Source of the DNA: Leclercia pneumoniae
Lineage (GTDB): Bacteria; Pseudomonadota; Gammaproteobacteria; Enterobacterales; Enterobacteriaceae
DNA: 64,000 nt
NCBI RefSeq assembly: GCF_017348915.1
Contig: NZ_CP071383.1
Location: 620,001 to 684,000, forward strand
Direction of reading: 5' to 3'
Below, piece by piece: positions 9,585 through 18,928 of the stretch; positions within the stretch are counted from its first letter, which is position 1, and every line of letters starts with the position of its first letter. The position numbers and the translations under genes are program-made. A model generated the notes under the pieces. The model did no database searches. It had not been told where the DNA came from and saw only the letters and a list, made by a program, of their open reading frames with translations.

Positions 9585-10871
9585 ATGAAACTCTACAATC
9601 TTAAAGATCACAATGAGCAGGTCAGCTTCGCGCAGGCGGTGACTCAGGGGCTGGGTAAAAACCAGGGGCTCTTCTTTCCGCACGATCTGCCTGAATTTAG
9701 CCTGACCGATATTGATGCGATGCTGGAGATGGATTTTGTCAGCCGCAGCACCAAAATTCTCTCCGCGTTTATTGGCGACGAAATTCCGCAGGAGCTGCTG
9801 GAAGAGCGCGTTCGCGCGGCGTTTGCCTTCCCGGCGCCGGTGAGCCAGGTGGAGCCGGACGTAGGGTGCCTGGAGCTGTTCCACGGCCCGACCCTGGCAT
9901 TCAAAGATTTCGGCGGCCGTTTTATGGCCCAGATGCTGACGCACATCAGCGGCGACAAGCCGGTAACCATTCTGACCGCGACCTCCGGTGATACCGGTGC
10001 GGCCGTGGCGCATGCGTTTTATGGTCTGAAAAACGTCCGCGTAGTCATTCTCTATCCGCAGGGCAAAATCAGCCCACTGCAGGAAAAACTGTTCTGCACC
10101 CTCGGCGGCAATATTGAAACCGTCGCTATCGACGGGGATTTCGATGCCTGCCAGGCGCTGGTAAAACAGGCCTTCGATGACGAAGAGCTGAAAACGGCGC
10201 TGGGCCTGAACTCGGCAAACTCCATCAACATCAGCCGTCTGCTGGCGCAGATCTGTTACTACTTCGAAGCCGTGGCGCAGCTGCCGCAGGAAGCGCGTAA
10301 TCAGCTGGTGGTCTCTGTTCCGAGCGGTAACTTCGGCGACCTGACGGCAGGCCTGCTGGCAAAATCGCTCGGGCTGCCGGTGAAGCGCTTTATCGCCGCC
10401 ACCAACGCGAACGATACGGTGCCGCGCTTCCTGAAAGAGGGCAAATGGACGCCAAACGCGACGCAGGCGACGCTCTCGAATGCGATGGACGTTTCCCAGC
10501 CTAACAACTGGCCACGCGTGGAAGAGCTGTTCCGTCGCAAGATCTGGCGTCTGGGCGACCTGGGCTACGCCTCTGTCACCGATGAAACCACTAAAGAGAC
10601 CATGCGCGAACTGAAGCAACTGGGATACACCTCCGAGCCGCACGCGGCGGTGGCGTATCGCGCCCTGCGCGATCAACTGAACCCGGGTGAATATGGTCTG
10701 TTCCTTGGCACGGCGCATCCGGCGAAGTTTAAGGAGAGCGTGGATGAAATTCTGGGTGAATCGCTGCCGTTGCCAAAAGAGCTGGCGGATCGTGCCGATT
10801 TACCGCTGCTCTCCCACACGCTGCCGGCAGACTTTGCCGAGCTGCGTAAGTTGATGATGACGCGCGCGTAG
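9585..10871 (+). CDS. thrC: Threonine synthase
   Basis: PLP-dependent enzyme of 428 residues that converts O-phosphohomoserine to threonine and phosphate. The catalytic lysine is K107 within [11 protein letters not shown]. The phosphate/PLP-binding loop appears as [14 protein letters not shown] and [13 protein letters not shown]. It is the last gene of the thr operon and is followed by a strong intrinsic terminator. Confidence 0.98.
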   Translation: MKLYNLKDHNEQVSFAQAVTQGLGKNQGLFFPHDLPEFSLTDIDAMLEMDFVSRSTKILSAFIGDEIPQELLEERVRAAFAFPAPVSQVEPDVGCLELFHGPTLAFKDFGGRFMAQMLTHISGDKPVTILTATSGDTGAAVAHAFYGLKNVRVVILYPQGKISPLQEKLFCTLGGNIETVAIDGDFDACQALVKQAFDDEELKTALGLNSANSINISRLLAQICYYFEAVAQLPQEARNQLVVSVPSGNFGDLTAGLLAKSLGLPVKRFIAATNANDTVPRFLKEGKWTPNATQATLSNAMDVSQPNNWPRVEELFRRKIWRLGDLGYASVTDETTKETMRELKQLGYTSEPHAAVAYRALRDQLNPGEYGLFLGTAHPAKFKESVDEILGESLPLPKELADRADLPLLSHTLPADFAELRKLMMTRA

Positions 10872-10892
10872 AAGCCCTTAGCAGTGACACAG

Positions 10893-10928
10893 GCCCGGAA
10901 AGGCGAGATCGCCTTTTCGGGCTTTTTT
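10893..10928 (+). terminator. Terminator of the thr operon
   Basis: A 14-bp stem (GCCCGGAAAGGCGA / TCGCCTTTTCGGGC, one G-U pair) is followed by TTTTTT. It lies about 20 bases after the thrC stop. Confidence 0.92.
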
Positions 10929-11086
10929 GTGAAGAAATTATGGAGAAAAATAGCAGTAAAAAAGCAGAAATTCCCAATAAATGCGGTAACTTACAGAATA
11001 GGATTGCAGAGAATAACATCCTCTTAACTCCTCGCGTAATCTCCTTACATCGGCCCACGCTGGGCAAGCTGAATAAGGAGTCACCC

Positions 11087-11380
11087 ATGTCTACACTGAA
11101 ACCTGCTCTCATCGCGCTTTCACTGATGCTGGTCGCTCCCATGGCGGTACAGGCATCGGAAATCACGCTGTTACCTGCGGTAAAACTGCAGATTGGCGAT
11201 CGGGATAATCACGGACACTACTGGGATGGCGGCCACTGGCGCGACCATAGCTGGTGGAAGTCACATTACGAATGGCGTGATAACCGCTGGCGCGCCCATG
11301 ACTCGCATCGTGGCCATCATGACCACCACCACGATCGCCGGGACGATCGCCGTCCGGGACCGGGCTGGAAGCACCACTAA
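11087..11380 (+). CDS. yaaX: YaaX, small exported DUF2502 protein, His-rich C-terminus
   Basis: 97-residue secreted protein of unknown function. The start is the ATG after AATAAGGAGTCACCC, which gives a normal signal peptide ([21 protein letters not shown], cleaved after about residue 23); longer in-frame starts upstream would destroy it. The mature part has the conserved [17 protein letters not shown] and [15 protein letters not shown] region. It ends in a strongly His/Asp/Arg-rich tail with about ten His in the last 25 residues, which could bind metal ions. The E. coli tail is Pro/His-rich instead. It is monocistronic, with the thr terminator before it and a terminator after it. Confidence 0.9.
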   Translation: MSTLKPALIALSLMLVAPMAVQASEITLLPAVKLQIGDRDNHGHYWDGGHWRDHSWWKSHYEWRDNRWRAHDSHRGHHDHHHDRRDDRRPGPGWKHH

Positions 11381-11382
11381 CA

Positions 11383-11411
11383 AGAACCCCGCCTGATGGC
11401 GGGGTTTGTTA
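11383..11411. terminator. Terminator between yaaX and yaaA
   Basis: Stem AACCCCGCC / GGCGGGGTT with loop TGAT, then TTGTTATT on the plus strand and TTCTTG on the minus strand. It separates the convergent yaaX and yaaA genes. Confidence 0.8.
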
Positions 11412-12185
11412 TTACTGTTCGTGGCGCTTAAAGACTAACTCACCGTTTTCTGAAGCCTCTTCATCGAAGAAGTACCCTTCGCTATTAAACGCGGTCAGCT
11501 GTTCCGGTTGTGTCAGACGATTTTCAATGATGTAACGGGTCATCAGCCCACGGGCTTTTTTGGCGTAGAAGCTAATGACTTTAAACTTGCCGTTCTTCTC
11601 ATCAAGGAAGACCGGTTTGATGATCCCGGCATTCAGTAGTTTTGGCTTCACAGATTTATAGTATTCGTCAGAGGCCAGGTTAATGACGACGTTATCGCCT
11701 TGCTCTTTAAGCGCGTCATTCAGCGTCTGGGTAATGGTCTCGCCCCAGAAATGGTAAAGATCTTTGCCTTTCGCATTCTCCAGACGAATACCCATCTCCA
11801 GACGGTAGGGCTGCATCAGATCCAACGGGCGCAGCACGCCATACAGACCCGAGAGCATGCGCAGGTGCTTCTGTGCAAAATCGAAGTCAGCTTCGCTAAA
11901 TGTTTCCGCCTGCAGACCGGTGTAAACGTCACCTTTAAAGGCGAGAATCGCCTGGCGGGCGTTAGCCGGTGTAAAATCGGGATGCCAGTCGTGGAAGCGG
12001 GTAGCATTTAAATCTGCCAGTTTATCGCTGATACTCATCAGCTTCGCGATTTGCGGGGCACTGAGTTTGCGCGCTTCGCGAATCAGTTGTTGTGAGTAAT
12101 CCAACAGCTCAGGCTGGGTATAGCGCTCGGTGGCAAGCGGGCTCTGGTAATCGAGCGTTTTGGCAGGTGAAATCAGAATCAGCAT
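11412..12185 (-). CDS. yaaA: YaaA, peroxide stress response protein (UPF0246/DUF328)
   Basis: 257-residue cytoplasmic protein. In E. coli YaaA limits free intracellular iron and DNA damage during hydrogen peroxide stress and is induced by OxyR. I chose the ATG that gives [17 protein letters not shown] because it matches the family start and has AAGGACTGGAT before it; a longer in-frame start would add 20 residues upstream of this site. Conserved segments include [32 protein letters not shown] and [12 protein letters not shown]. It lies 66 bases downstream of yaaJ on the same strand and may be cotranscribed. Confidence 0.94.
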   Translation of the reverse strand: MLILISPAKTLDYQSPLATERYTQPELLDYSQQLIREARKLSAPQIAKLMSISDKLADLNATRFHDWHPDFTPANARQAILAFKGDVYTGLQAETFSEADFDFAQKHLRMLSGLYGVLRPLDLMQPYRLEMGIRLENAKGKDLYHFWGETITQTLNDALKEQGDNVVINLASDEYYKSVKPKLLNAGIIKPVFLDEKNGKFKVISFYAKKARGLMTRYIIENRLTQPEQLTAFNSEGYFFDEEASENGELVFKRHEQ

Positions 12186-12251
12186 ATCCAGTCCTTGCGG
12201 GAAATTTGGTGCGATTTTATCAAATAAACCGTTACGGTTGATCAATAGCTG

Positions 12252-13682
12252 TTATTGACGCGGCAAATCATCCCAGGCACCGGGGGCGATTTGCGCCTCA
12301 ATGTCCGGGTAGCGGGCTGCATCAAAGACGGGCTGGATGCCAAGCTTTCGCTGGCGCAGATAATCCCGGGCGATGAGCAACACCACCGGCGAGAGCAGGA
12401 GGATAGCGGTCAGGTTGGTAATCGCCATCAGCGCCATGATCACGTCAGCCAGCTGCCAGACCAGTGGCAGGCTCAGTAACGATCCCATCACCACCATGGC
12501 GACTACACTGCCGCGCAGCAGCCAGCGCGATTTGCCGGCCGTGGGGTGGAGAAAGATTAAGTTATTCTCCGCATAGATATAATTCACCACGATGGAGCTA
12601 AAGGCGAAGAGGATGACAATCAGCGCCACGAAACCGGCGCCCCAGCCGCCGGCGAGGTTCATGAGCGCCTGCTGTACCAGCTGGATGCCAGCCACGTTCT
12701 GCTCATCATCAACAGGCCCGGCCAACAACACAATCATTGCGCTGGCGGTACAGATAACCAGGGTATCCACAACAACGCCAATCATCTGCACGATCCCTTG
12801 CGCAGCCGGATGCGGTGGCCAGGAGGCGGCAGCCGCAGCGGCATTGGGGGTAGATCCCATCCCGGCCTCGTTTGAAAACATGCCGCGCTGGAAACCCGCA
12901 GCCAGCGCCTGGCTCAGGGTATAGCCCATTACTCCGGCGCTCGCTTCGCGCCAGCCGAAGGCGCTGTTCATGATAAGCGTGAAGATATCGGGTAGTTGCT
13001 CAATATTGAGCGCGCTCACCACCAGGCTGGCCGCTACCCACAGCAGCGCCATGACCGGCACCATCCACTGCATTATGCGGCCAACCCCTTTAATACCGGT
13101 GACAATCACCAGCAACGTCGCCATTGCCATCACGCTGCCGGTAAGAATTTCCGGGCAATTAAAGGCAAAACGCAGGGCGTGAGAGACCGAGTTAGCCTGA
13201 ACGGTGTTAAAAATTAGCCCATAAGCGATGAGAAGCAAGATGGAGAACAGTACGCCCATCCAGCGCATGCCCAGGCCGCGAGCCATATACCAGGCCGGGC
13301 CGCCGCGAAACTGTCCCTGCTTGTCCGGCTCTTTATACAACTGAGCCAGCGAGCATTCGGCAAAGGCGGTGGCCATCCCGAAGAGCGCGGTGACCCACAT
13401 CCAGAAAACGGCGCCAGGGCCACCGATGCTGATGGCCAGCGCCACGCCGGTAAGATTACCGCTGCCGACGCGCGCCGCCAGGCTCGTACAGAGCGCCTGA
13501 AATGAGGTTAATCCCCCCGGCTGCGGGGAGAGGCTGTTTTTCAGACTTTTTCCGAGGTAGCGAAAGGCGCGAAATTGAATAAAACCGCATCGAAAGGTGA
13601 ACCAGATACCTGCCGCAGAAAGCAGGTAGATCATCACCGAACCCCAGAGAATTTCATTAATAAAGGATAAGAAATCAGGCAT
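12252..13682 (-). CDS. yaaJ: Sodium:amino-acid (alanine) symporter YaaJ
   Basis: Inner-membrane transporter of the AGCS (alanine or glycine:cation symporter) family, 476 residues, the same length as E. coli YaaJ. It has about 10-11 hydrophobic segments. The family signature region is FRGGPAWYMARGLGMRW, and the conserved loop FSNEAGMGSTPNAAAAA lies in the middle of the protein. It is predicted to import alanine or glycine with sodium; the substrate is inferred from the family. It is divergent from talB across 260 bases, with yaaA downstream. Confidence 0.93.
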   Translation of the reverse strand: MPDFLSFINEILWGSVMIYLLSAAGIWFTFRCGFIQFRAFRYLGKSLKNSLSPQPGGLTSFQALCTSLAARVGSGNLTGVALAISIGGPGAVFWMWVTALFGMATAFAECSLAQLYKEPDKQGQFRGGPAWYMARGLGMRWMGVLFSILLLIAYGLIFNTVQANSVSHALRFAFNCPEILTGSVMAMATLLVIVTGIKGVGRIMQWMVPVMALLWVAASLVVSALNIEQLPDIFTLIMNSAFGWREASAGVMGYTLSQALAAGFQRGMFSNEAGMGSTPNAAAAAASWPPHPAAQGIVQMIGVVVDTLVICTASAMIVLLAGPVDDEQNVAGIQLVQQALMNLAGGWGAGFVALIVILFAFSSIVVNYIYAENNLIFLHPTAGKSRWLLRGSVVAMVVMGSLLSLPLVWQLADVIMALMAITNLTAILLLSPVVLLIARDYLRQRKLGIQPVFDAARYPDIEAQIAPGAWDDLPRQ

Positions 13683-13942
13683 TAACGTCCCTCTTGTTGA
13701 TGCCGAAGTGCATAGATAAGGGCTATGACTGATTGAACAACCAGGCCATTGGCGAGCAGATAATCTCTTGAGTTTATCATACTCTCCGTAAGCGCATTGT
13801 CTGCGGTTGCGCTGTCATTCCGTCGTGTTATCATCAGGGCAGACCGGTTACATCCCCCTAACAAGTAAACCTGTCATTTTTCCGTTTCTGGCATCCTGCC
13901 GGTTACGTGAATTATCCAGGGCAAGTAAAGAGAAACACTATC

Positions 13943-14896
13943 ATGACGGATAAATTGACCTCCCTTCGTCAGTTCACCACTGTCGTAGCTGACACCGGAG
14001 ATATCGCGGCAATGAAGTTGTATCAGCCGCAGGATGCCACCACCAACCCTTCTCTGATCCTTAACGCCGCCCAGATCCCTGAATACCGCAAGCTGATCGA
14101 CGACGCTGTTACCTGGGCGAAAGCGCAGAGCAACGACCGTGCGCAGCAGGTTGTGGATGCCACTGATAAACTGGCTGTTAACATCGGTCTGGAAATCCTG
14201 AAACTGGTTCCAGGTCGTATCTCTACTGAAGTTGATGCCCGTCTGTCCTACGACACCGAAGCGTCAATTACCAAAGCAAAACGTCTGATCAAACTGTACA
14301 ACGATGCGGGTATCAGCAATGACCGTATCCTGATCAAACTGGCTTCTACCTGGCAGGGTATCCGTGCTGCCGAGCAGCTGGAAAAAGACGGTATCAACTG
14401 TAACCTGACTCTGCTGTTCTCCTTCGCGCAGGCGCGTGCATGTGCGGAAGCAGGCGTGTACCTGATCTCTCCGTTCGTGGGCCGTATTCTGGACTGGTAC
14501 AAAGCCAACACCGACAAGAAAGAGTATGCCGCTGCTGAAGATCCGGGCGTGGTTTCTGTTTCTGAGATCTACGAATACTACAAACAGCACGGTTACGAGA
14601 CCGTCGTTATGGGCGCAAGCTTCCGTAACGTTGGTGAGATCATCGAACTGGCTGGCTGTGACCGCCTGACCATCGCCCCTGCGCTGCTGAAAGAGCTGGC
14701 AGAGAGCGAAGGTGCCATTGAGCGTAAGCTCTCTTACACCGGCGAAGTGAAAGCGCGTCCAGAGCGCATTACCGAGTCTGAGTTCCTGTGGCAGCACAAC
14801 CAGGATCCAATGGCTGTAGACAAGCTGGCGGATGGTATCCGTAAGTTTGCTATCGACCAAGAAAAACTGGAAAAAATGATCGGCGATCTGCTGTAA
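13943..14896 (+). CDS. talB: Transaldolase B
   Basis: 317-residue class I transaldolase of the non-oxidative pentose phosphate pathway, moving a dihydroxyacetone unit from sedoheptulose 7-phosphate to glyceraldehyde 3-phosphate. The Schiff-base lysine is K132 in [12 protein letters not shown] and the acid/base residue is D17. The start is the ATG giving [10 protein letters not shown]; an in-frame extension of 12 codons lies upstream but does not match the family. Codon use is highly biased, as expected for an abundant protein. A terminator follows. Confidence 0.98.
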   Translation: MTDKLTSLRQFTTVVADTGDIAAMKLYQPQDATTNPSLILNAAQIPEYRKLIDDAVTWAKAQSNDRAQQVVDATDKLAVNIGLEILKLVPGRISTEVDARLSYDTEASITKAKRLIKLYNDAGISNDRILIKLASTWQGIRAAEQLEKDGINCNLTLLFSFAQARACAEAGVYLISPFVGRILDWYKANTDKKEYAAAEDPGVVSVSEIYEYYKQHGYETVVMGASFRNVGEIIELAGCDRLTIAPALLKELAESEGAIERKLSYTGEVKARPERITESEFLWQHNQDPMAVDKLADGIRKFAIDQEKLEKMIGDLL

Positions 14897-14903
14897 TCAC
14901 TCT

Positions 14904-14938
14904 GCGTGACCGGGCTCCCGGTCACGCGTCTTCTTTTG
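14904..14938 (+). terminator. talB terminator
   Basis: Ten-base-pair stem GCGTGACCGG / CCGGTCACGC with loop GCTC, followed by the T-rich GTCTTCTTTT. Confidence 0.85.
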
Positions 14939-15006
14939 TCTCCTGTCTGAATTCCTCCTCTGCGTGTATCATTCACTTCAATCAGTATTGTTTGAATGGA
15001 ATGAAT

Positions 15007-15594
15007 ATGAATACCTTACGCATCGGCTTAGTCTCGATTTCTGACCGCGCCTCCAGCGGTGTTTATCAGGATAAAGGCCTGCCTGCGCTAGAAGCGTGGC
15101 TGGGCAGCGCACTGACAACCCCATTTGAAATAGAGACCCGGCTGATCCCCGACGAACAGGCCATCATCGAACAGACACTGTGCGAGCTGGTGGATGAGAT
15201 GAGCTGCCACCTGGTATTAACCACCGGCGGCACCGGCCCTGCACGGCGCGACGTGACACCGGATGCCACCCTCGCCATCGCCGATCGCGAAATGCCGGGC
15301 TTCGGCGAGCAGATGAGACAAATTAGCCTGCACTTTGTGCCGACGGCTATTCTCTCTCGACAGGTTGGAGTGATTCGTAAGCAAGCACTGATCCTTAACC
15401 TGCCAGGCCAGCCAAAGTCGATTAAAGAGACGCTGGAAGGGGTAAAAGAGGAAGATGGAAAAGTGGTCGTCGCCGGTATTTTTGCAAGTGTACCGTATTG
15501 TATACAGCTGCTGGATGGTCCTTACGTCGAAACCGATCCGCAGGTGATAGCAGCTTTTCGTCCTAAAAGCGCGCGACGCGAAACAATCTCCTGA
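15007..15594 (+). CDS. mog: Molybdopterin adenylyltransferase Mog
   Basis: 195-residue MoaB/Mog-family enzyme that adenylylates molybdopterin before molybdate insertion by MoeA. It shows the conserved LVLTTGGTGPARRDVTPDAT substrate loop and LNLPGQPKSI. The ATG at 15007 gives the family start MNTLRIGLVSISDR. In-frame ATG (15001) and TTG (14992) codons lie just upstream, so the start could be two codons earlier. The gene is monocistronic after the talB terminator. Confidence 0.95.
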   Translation: MNTLRIGLVSISDRASSGVYQDKGLPALEAWLGSALTTPFEIETRLIPDEQAIIEQTLCELVDEMSCHLVLTTGGTGPARRDVTPDATLAIADREMPGFGEQMRQISLHFVPTAILSRQVGVIRKQALILNLPGQPKSIKETLEGVKEEDGKVVVAGIFASVPYCIQLLDGPYVETDPQVIAAFRPKSARRETIS

Positions 15595-15716
15595 AATTAG
15601 TACTTTTGTGACATAAGCTGCAGCGCTGATAGCGTGCGGTTGGTTTTTCGGTATAGTAATTTTTTCTTTACGATCGCTGTAAAAATAAATCAACAACACA
15701 GATAAACAGGTTCGCT

Positions 15717-17030
15717 ATGTCACATTACACCCGGCCTCTGAATCGTCAGGATTATAAAACGCTTACGCTCGCTGCGTTAGGTGGCGCGCTGGAGTTTTAC
15801 GACTTCATCATCTTCGTCTTTTTTGCGGCCGTGGTAGGAGAGCTCTTCTTCCCGGCTGATATCCCGGAATGGCTGCGTCAGGTTCAGACCTTCGGCATTT
15901 TTGCTGCAGGCTATCTGGCGCGTCCGTTGGGCGGCATTATCATGGCGCATTTTGGCGATCTGGTGGGGCGTAAGAAGATGTTTACGCTCAGTATTCTGTT
16001 GATGGCAGTACCGACGCTGGCGATCGGTCTGCTGCCAACCTATGCCTCAATGGGTATCGTTGCTCCGCTGTTGCTGCTGCTGATGCGCCTGCTGCAGGGT
16101 GCAGCCATCGGTGGCGAAGTCCCCGGCGCCTGGGTGTTTGTGGCGGAACACGTTCCGGCACGCCGCATTGGTATCGCCTGCGGAACCTTAACCGCCGGGT
16201 TAACCATAGGGATCCTGCTCGGCTCAGTGGTCGCTACCCTTATCAATACCAGCATGACGCAACAGGCTGTGCATGACTGGGGCTGGCGTATCCCGTTCCT
16301 GCTGGGCGGCGCATTTGGCCTGGTGGCGATGTATCTTCGCCGCTGGCTGCAAGAAACCCCCATCTTCCTGGAGATGCAGCAGCGTAAAGCGCTGGCGCAA
16401 GAGTTGCCGGTGAAGGCGGTAGTGGTACGTCATAAACGAGCCGTCGTGGTCTCCATGCTGCTGACCTGGCTGCTCTCCGCCGGTATCGTGGTCGTGATCC
16501 TGATGTCGCCCGTCTGGCTGCAAAAACAGTATGGCTTCGCGCCGGCGGTAACCCTGCAGGCCAACAGCATCGCCACCATTATGCTCTGCTTCGGTTGCCT
16601 GATTGCCGGCCTGGTGGTGGATCGTTTTGGCTCCAGCGTGACCTTTATTATCGGAAGCCTTTTGCTGGCCGGCGCCAGTTGGACTTTCTATCATCTGGCG
16701 GGAGCTCATCCTGAACAGCTGTTCCTGTTGTATGGCACGGTGGGGCTTTGCGTGGGTGTCGTGGGGGCAGTGCCCTACGTAATGGTTCGCGCCTTCCCGG
16801 CAGAGGTACGTTTCACCGGCATCTCATTCTCTTATAACGTCTCGTACGCTATCTTCGGTGGGTTAACCCCCATCGCCGTTACGCTGCTAATGGGCGTATC
16901 GCCGATGGCACCCGCCTGGTACGTGCTGGCGCTCTCATTGATGGGATTGGGAATCGGTCTCTGGTTACGCGGTGAGCGCCATCAGTTGATGGCGCCTGCG
17001 CCGGTTAATGAGGGGTATAGCTCAAAATAA
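15717..17030 (+). CDS. MFS transporter, metabolite:H+ symporter (MHS) type
   Basis: 437-residue inner-membrane carrier with about 12 hydrophobic segments. The N-terminus ALGGALEFYDFIIFVFFA, the loop FGDLVGRKKMF between helices 2 and 3, and RLLQGAAIGGEVPGAWVFVAEH are typical of the MHS branch of the major facilitator superfamily (relatives include ProP, KgtP and ShiA). The substrate cannot be told from sequence; an organic acid or osmolyte is typical for the family. No good Shine-Dalgarno is visible before the ATG (AGGTTCGCT is the nearest). The 3' end overlaps that of the converging ABC substrate-binding gene by 26 bases. It is absent from this place in E. coli K-12 as I remember it. Confidence 0.85.
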   Translation: MSHYTRPLNRQDYKTLTLAALGGALEFYDFIIFVFFAAVVGELFFPADIPEWLRQVQTFGIFAAGYLARPLGGIIMAHFGDLVGRKKMFTLSILLMAVPTLAIGLLPTYASMGIVAPLLLLLMRLLQGAAIGGEVPGAWVFVAEHVPARRIGIACGTLTAGLTIGILLGSVVATLINTSMTQQAVHDWGWRIPFLLGGAFGLVAMYLRRWLQETPIFLEMQQRKALAQELPVKAVVVRHKRAVVVSMLLTWLLSAGIVVVILMSPVWLQKQYGFAPAVTLQANSIATIMLCFGCLIAGLVVDRFGSSVTFIIGSLLLAGASWTFYHLAGAHPEQLFLLYGTVGLCVGVVGAVPYVMVRAFPAEVRFTGISFSYNVSYAIFGGLTPIAVTLLMGVSPMAPAWYVLALSLMGLGIGLWLRGERHQLMAPAPVNEGYSSK

Positions 17031-18129
17031 TGCTGTCATCCGGAATCTGAGTGAAGCGCGTGATAAGCAGATGATAATCCGCCAGCGGATCCACGTCGGC
17101 AAACAGCGTTGGGTAGAAAATTTTACTCAACGCTTCGATGGCAATGATGTTGTAGGGGTTGTTGTAGAAGTGATGATACAGCGCCCCGGTATGGCCTTTT
17201 TCTACCGCCGGGATACTGCTAACGCCCTGTCGCGCCAGTAACGCCGTGAAGGCCGATTGCACCGCATTCGCCTGTACGTTGTAGCCAAACGGAATGATGG
17301 CGGTGCCTTTGCCCGGGCGTTTGGAGCCGGTCATCAGGTAATAGTCAGGGTTCATTGAAATGATCTTTTCTACCGAGACTGTCCCCGTCGCGCCCGGCAG
17401 CAGGGCAGAACCGATATTTTCCCCACCCGCAGCCTCTACCAGACCGCCCCAGCCGTTTCGCGCATGGGTAAAGCAGCAGCCGTTGTCGAGCCCCGCAACA
17501 CCGGCTATGGGCTCAATAAATACCTGCGGTTTTTTCCCGGCTTTGGCCAGGCGTTGATGGATCTGGTCCAGGCGCTGTTGATAGAAGTCGACATAAGCCT
17601 GCGCCCGCTCGGGCTGGCCCAGCACCTTGCCTAACAGAGAAATGCTGGCGCGGGTGTTTTCAACGGGATGTAACTCGTAATCCACAAACACCACGGGCAC
17701 ATGCAGAGCCTCAAGCTGTGTTAAGACTCCACTCTGGGTCAGAGCGGGTTTGGCCCGCAGTTGAGCAATCATCAGATCCGGCTTACGCGATATGACAGTT
17801 TCCAGATCCACATTGCCCTGGTCGGAGAATTTCATGTCGAGGATGCGCTCAGCTTCCGGCCATTTGCGCTTCAAAACGTTCCAGGTTTCGGTGTCCTGTT
17901 TTTTGGGCAGATTGTTCCAGGCCACAACTTTGGCGAAGGGGTCTTTAGGTTCCAGCATTGCCAGGGTGAGGATATCCCGACCATCCTGCAATATGATGCG
18001 CTGCGGCTCCTGTGGAATGGTCACCGTGCGGTTATCAATATCTTTTACGGTAACGGGCCAGGTTTGTGCCAGCGCCAGTAGTGGCGAGAGCAGTAGCGCT
18101 ACGCCAAGAAGTGCTTTCTTTATTGCCAT
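17005..18129 (-). CDS. Periplasmic substrate-binding protein of an iron/siderophore-type ABC importer
   Basis: 374-residue class III (FepB/FhuD/BtuF-type) periplasmic binding protein. A signal peptide (about 1-21, LLGVALLLSPLLALAQ) is followed by WPVTVKDIDNRTVTIPQEPQRIIL, the usual start of the family. Later it has VISRKPDLMIA and VVFVDYELHP motifs and the long inter-lobe helix region LLGKVLGQPERAQAYVDFYQ. There is no lipobox cysteine, so it should be soluble. It is longer than the usual 290-330 residues. Substrate is likely a ferric siderophore or heme-like compound, inferred from the FecCD permease partner and the Fur box upstream. It is the last gene of the operon, 25 bases after the ATPase, with GGGGAAATC before its ATG. 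Confidence 0.85.
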   Translation of the reverse strand: MAIKKALLGVALLLSPLLALAQTWPVTVKDIDNRTVTIPQEPQRIILQDGRDILTLAMLEPKDPFAKVVAWNNLPKKQDTETWNVLKRKWPEAERILDMKFSDQGNVDLETVISRKPDLMIAQLRAKPALTQSGVLTQLEALHVPVVFVDYELHPVENTRASISLLGKVLGQPERAQAYVDFYQQRLDQIHQRLAKAGKKPQVFIEPIAGVAGLDNGCCFTHARNGWGGLVEAAGGENIGSALLPGATGTVSVEKIISMNPDYYLMTGSKRPGKGTAIIPFGYNVQANAVQSAFTALLARQGVSSIPAVEKGHTGALYHHFYNNPYNIIAIEALSKIFYPTLFADVDPLADYHLLITRFTQIPDDSIILSYTPH

Positions 18130-18154
18130 GATTTCCCCTGTCTGCAGATTCTAG

Positions 18155-18928
18155 TTATATCGTTAAACCATCCACTACCACGTGTGGCAGCCCTTGCGAA
18201 CAATTTTCCACCCGGCCTTCTACGCCATATACCGTCGCCAGATTGGCGGGCGTAACGACCTCGTCGGGCCTGCCGCTGGCAATGAGCGCGCCGTTTTTTA
18301 ACATCGTGGCGTACTCGGCGTGGCGCAGCGCGATGTTGATGTCATGGATAACCACCAGGGTGACGATATTTCGCAGGCGCGTTTCCCGTGCGACGATATC
18401 CATGACGTGGAACTGATAATTGAGATCGAGAGCGCTTAAGGGTTCATCCAGCAGCAGATCGGGCTGGCGGATCAGCGACTGCGCCAGACCAATCAGCTGT
18501 TTCTGTCCGCCGGAGAGTTGGTCGAGGAAGCTCATGGCCAGGTGAGCAACCCCCAGCTTGTCGAGGATCGCAAAGGCCTCTTGCTCGGCATTACCCTGCT
18601 GCTGATATCCGCTGGCGCGGCGCGCCACCATCACCGACTCCAGCGCGTGCAGATGCACTCCTGCAGGCAGCGACTGGGGCAGATAAACGACTTTTTGCGC
18701 GCGCTCAGCGCCCGACAAGTGCATCAGGTTTTCGCCGTTGAGTTCAATGCTGCCTTCGGCCGGATTAAGATCGGCCAGCGCGCGCAACAACGTGGATTTG
18801 CCTGAGCCATTGGGCCCCAGCAGGGCAGTGATTTTGCCGCGCGGCAGAAGTGGGGTAGTGAGCCCCTCGATAATGTTCTTTTTACGGTAGCCCGTATGAA
18901 GATCGCGAATCAGCAGGCCGTCCATCAC
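18155..18928 (-). CDS. ATP-binding protein of the iron-type ABC importer
   Basis: 257-residue FepC/FecE-type ABC ATPase that would power the neighbouring FecCD permease. Walker A is LLGPNGSGKSTLLRAL (about 36-51), the signature is LSGGQKQLIGLAQSL, Walker B is PDLLLDEPLSALDL and the switch His is in VVIHDINIA. The start overlaps the permease stop by four bases, a sign of translational coupling. Expression is probably iron-regulated through the Fur box at 20105-20119. Confidence 0.9.
   Translation of the reverse strand: MMDGLLIRDLHTGYRKKNIIEGLTTPLLPRGKITALLGPNGSGKSTLLRALADLNPAEGSIELNGENLMHLSGAERAQKVVYLPQSLPAGVHLHALESVMVARRASGYQQQGNAEQEAFAILDKLGVAHLAMSFLDQLSGGQKQLIGLAQSLIRQPDLLLDEPLSALDLNYQFHVMDIVARETRLRNIVTLVVIHDINIALRHAEYATMLKNGALIASGRPDEVVTPANLATVYGVEGRVENCSQGLPHVVVDGLTI

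Noticed and set aside
9165..10718. 517-codon open frame antisense to thrB and thrC
   Set aside because: Covers two well-identified genes and has no recognisable domain, start site or promoter.
11200..11380. CRISPR-like or simple repeats in the GCC/CAC-rich end of yaaX
   Set aside because: The repetitiveness is codon-level His/Arg/Asp bias within the coding frame, with no regular spacer pattern.
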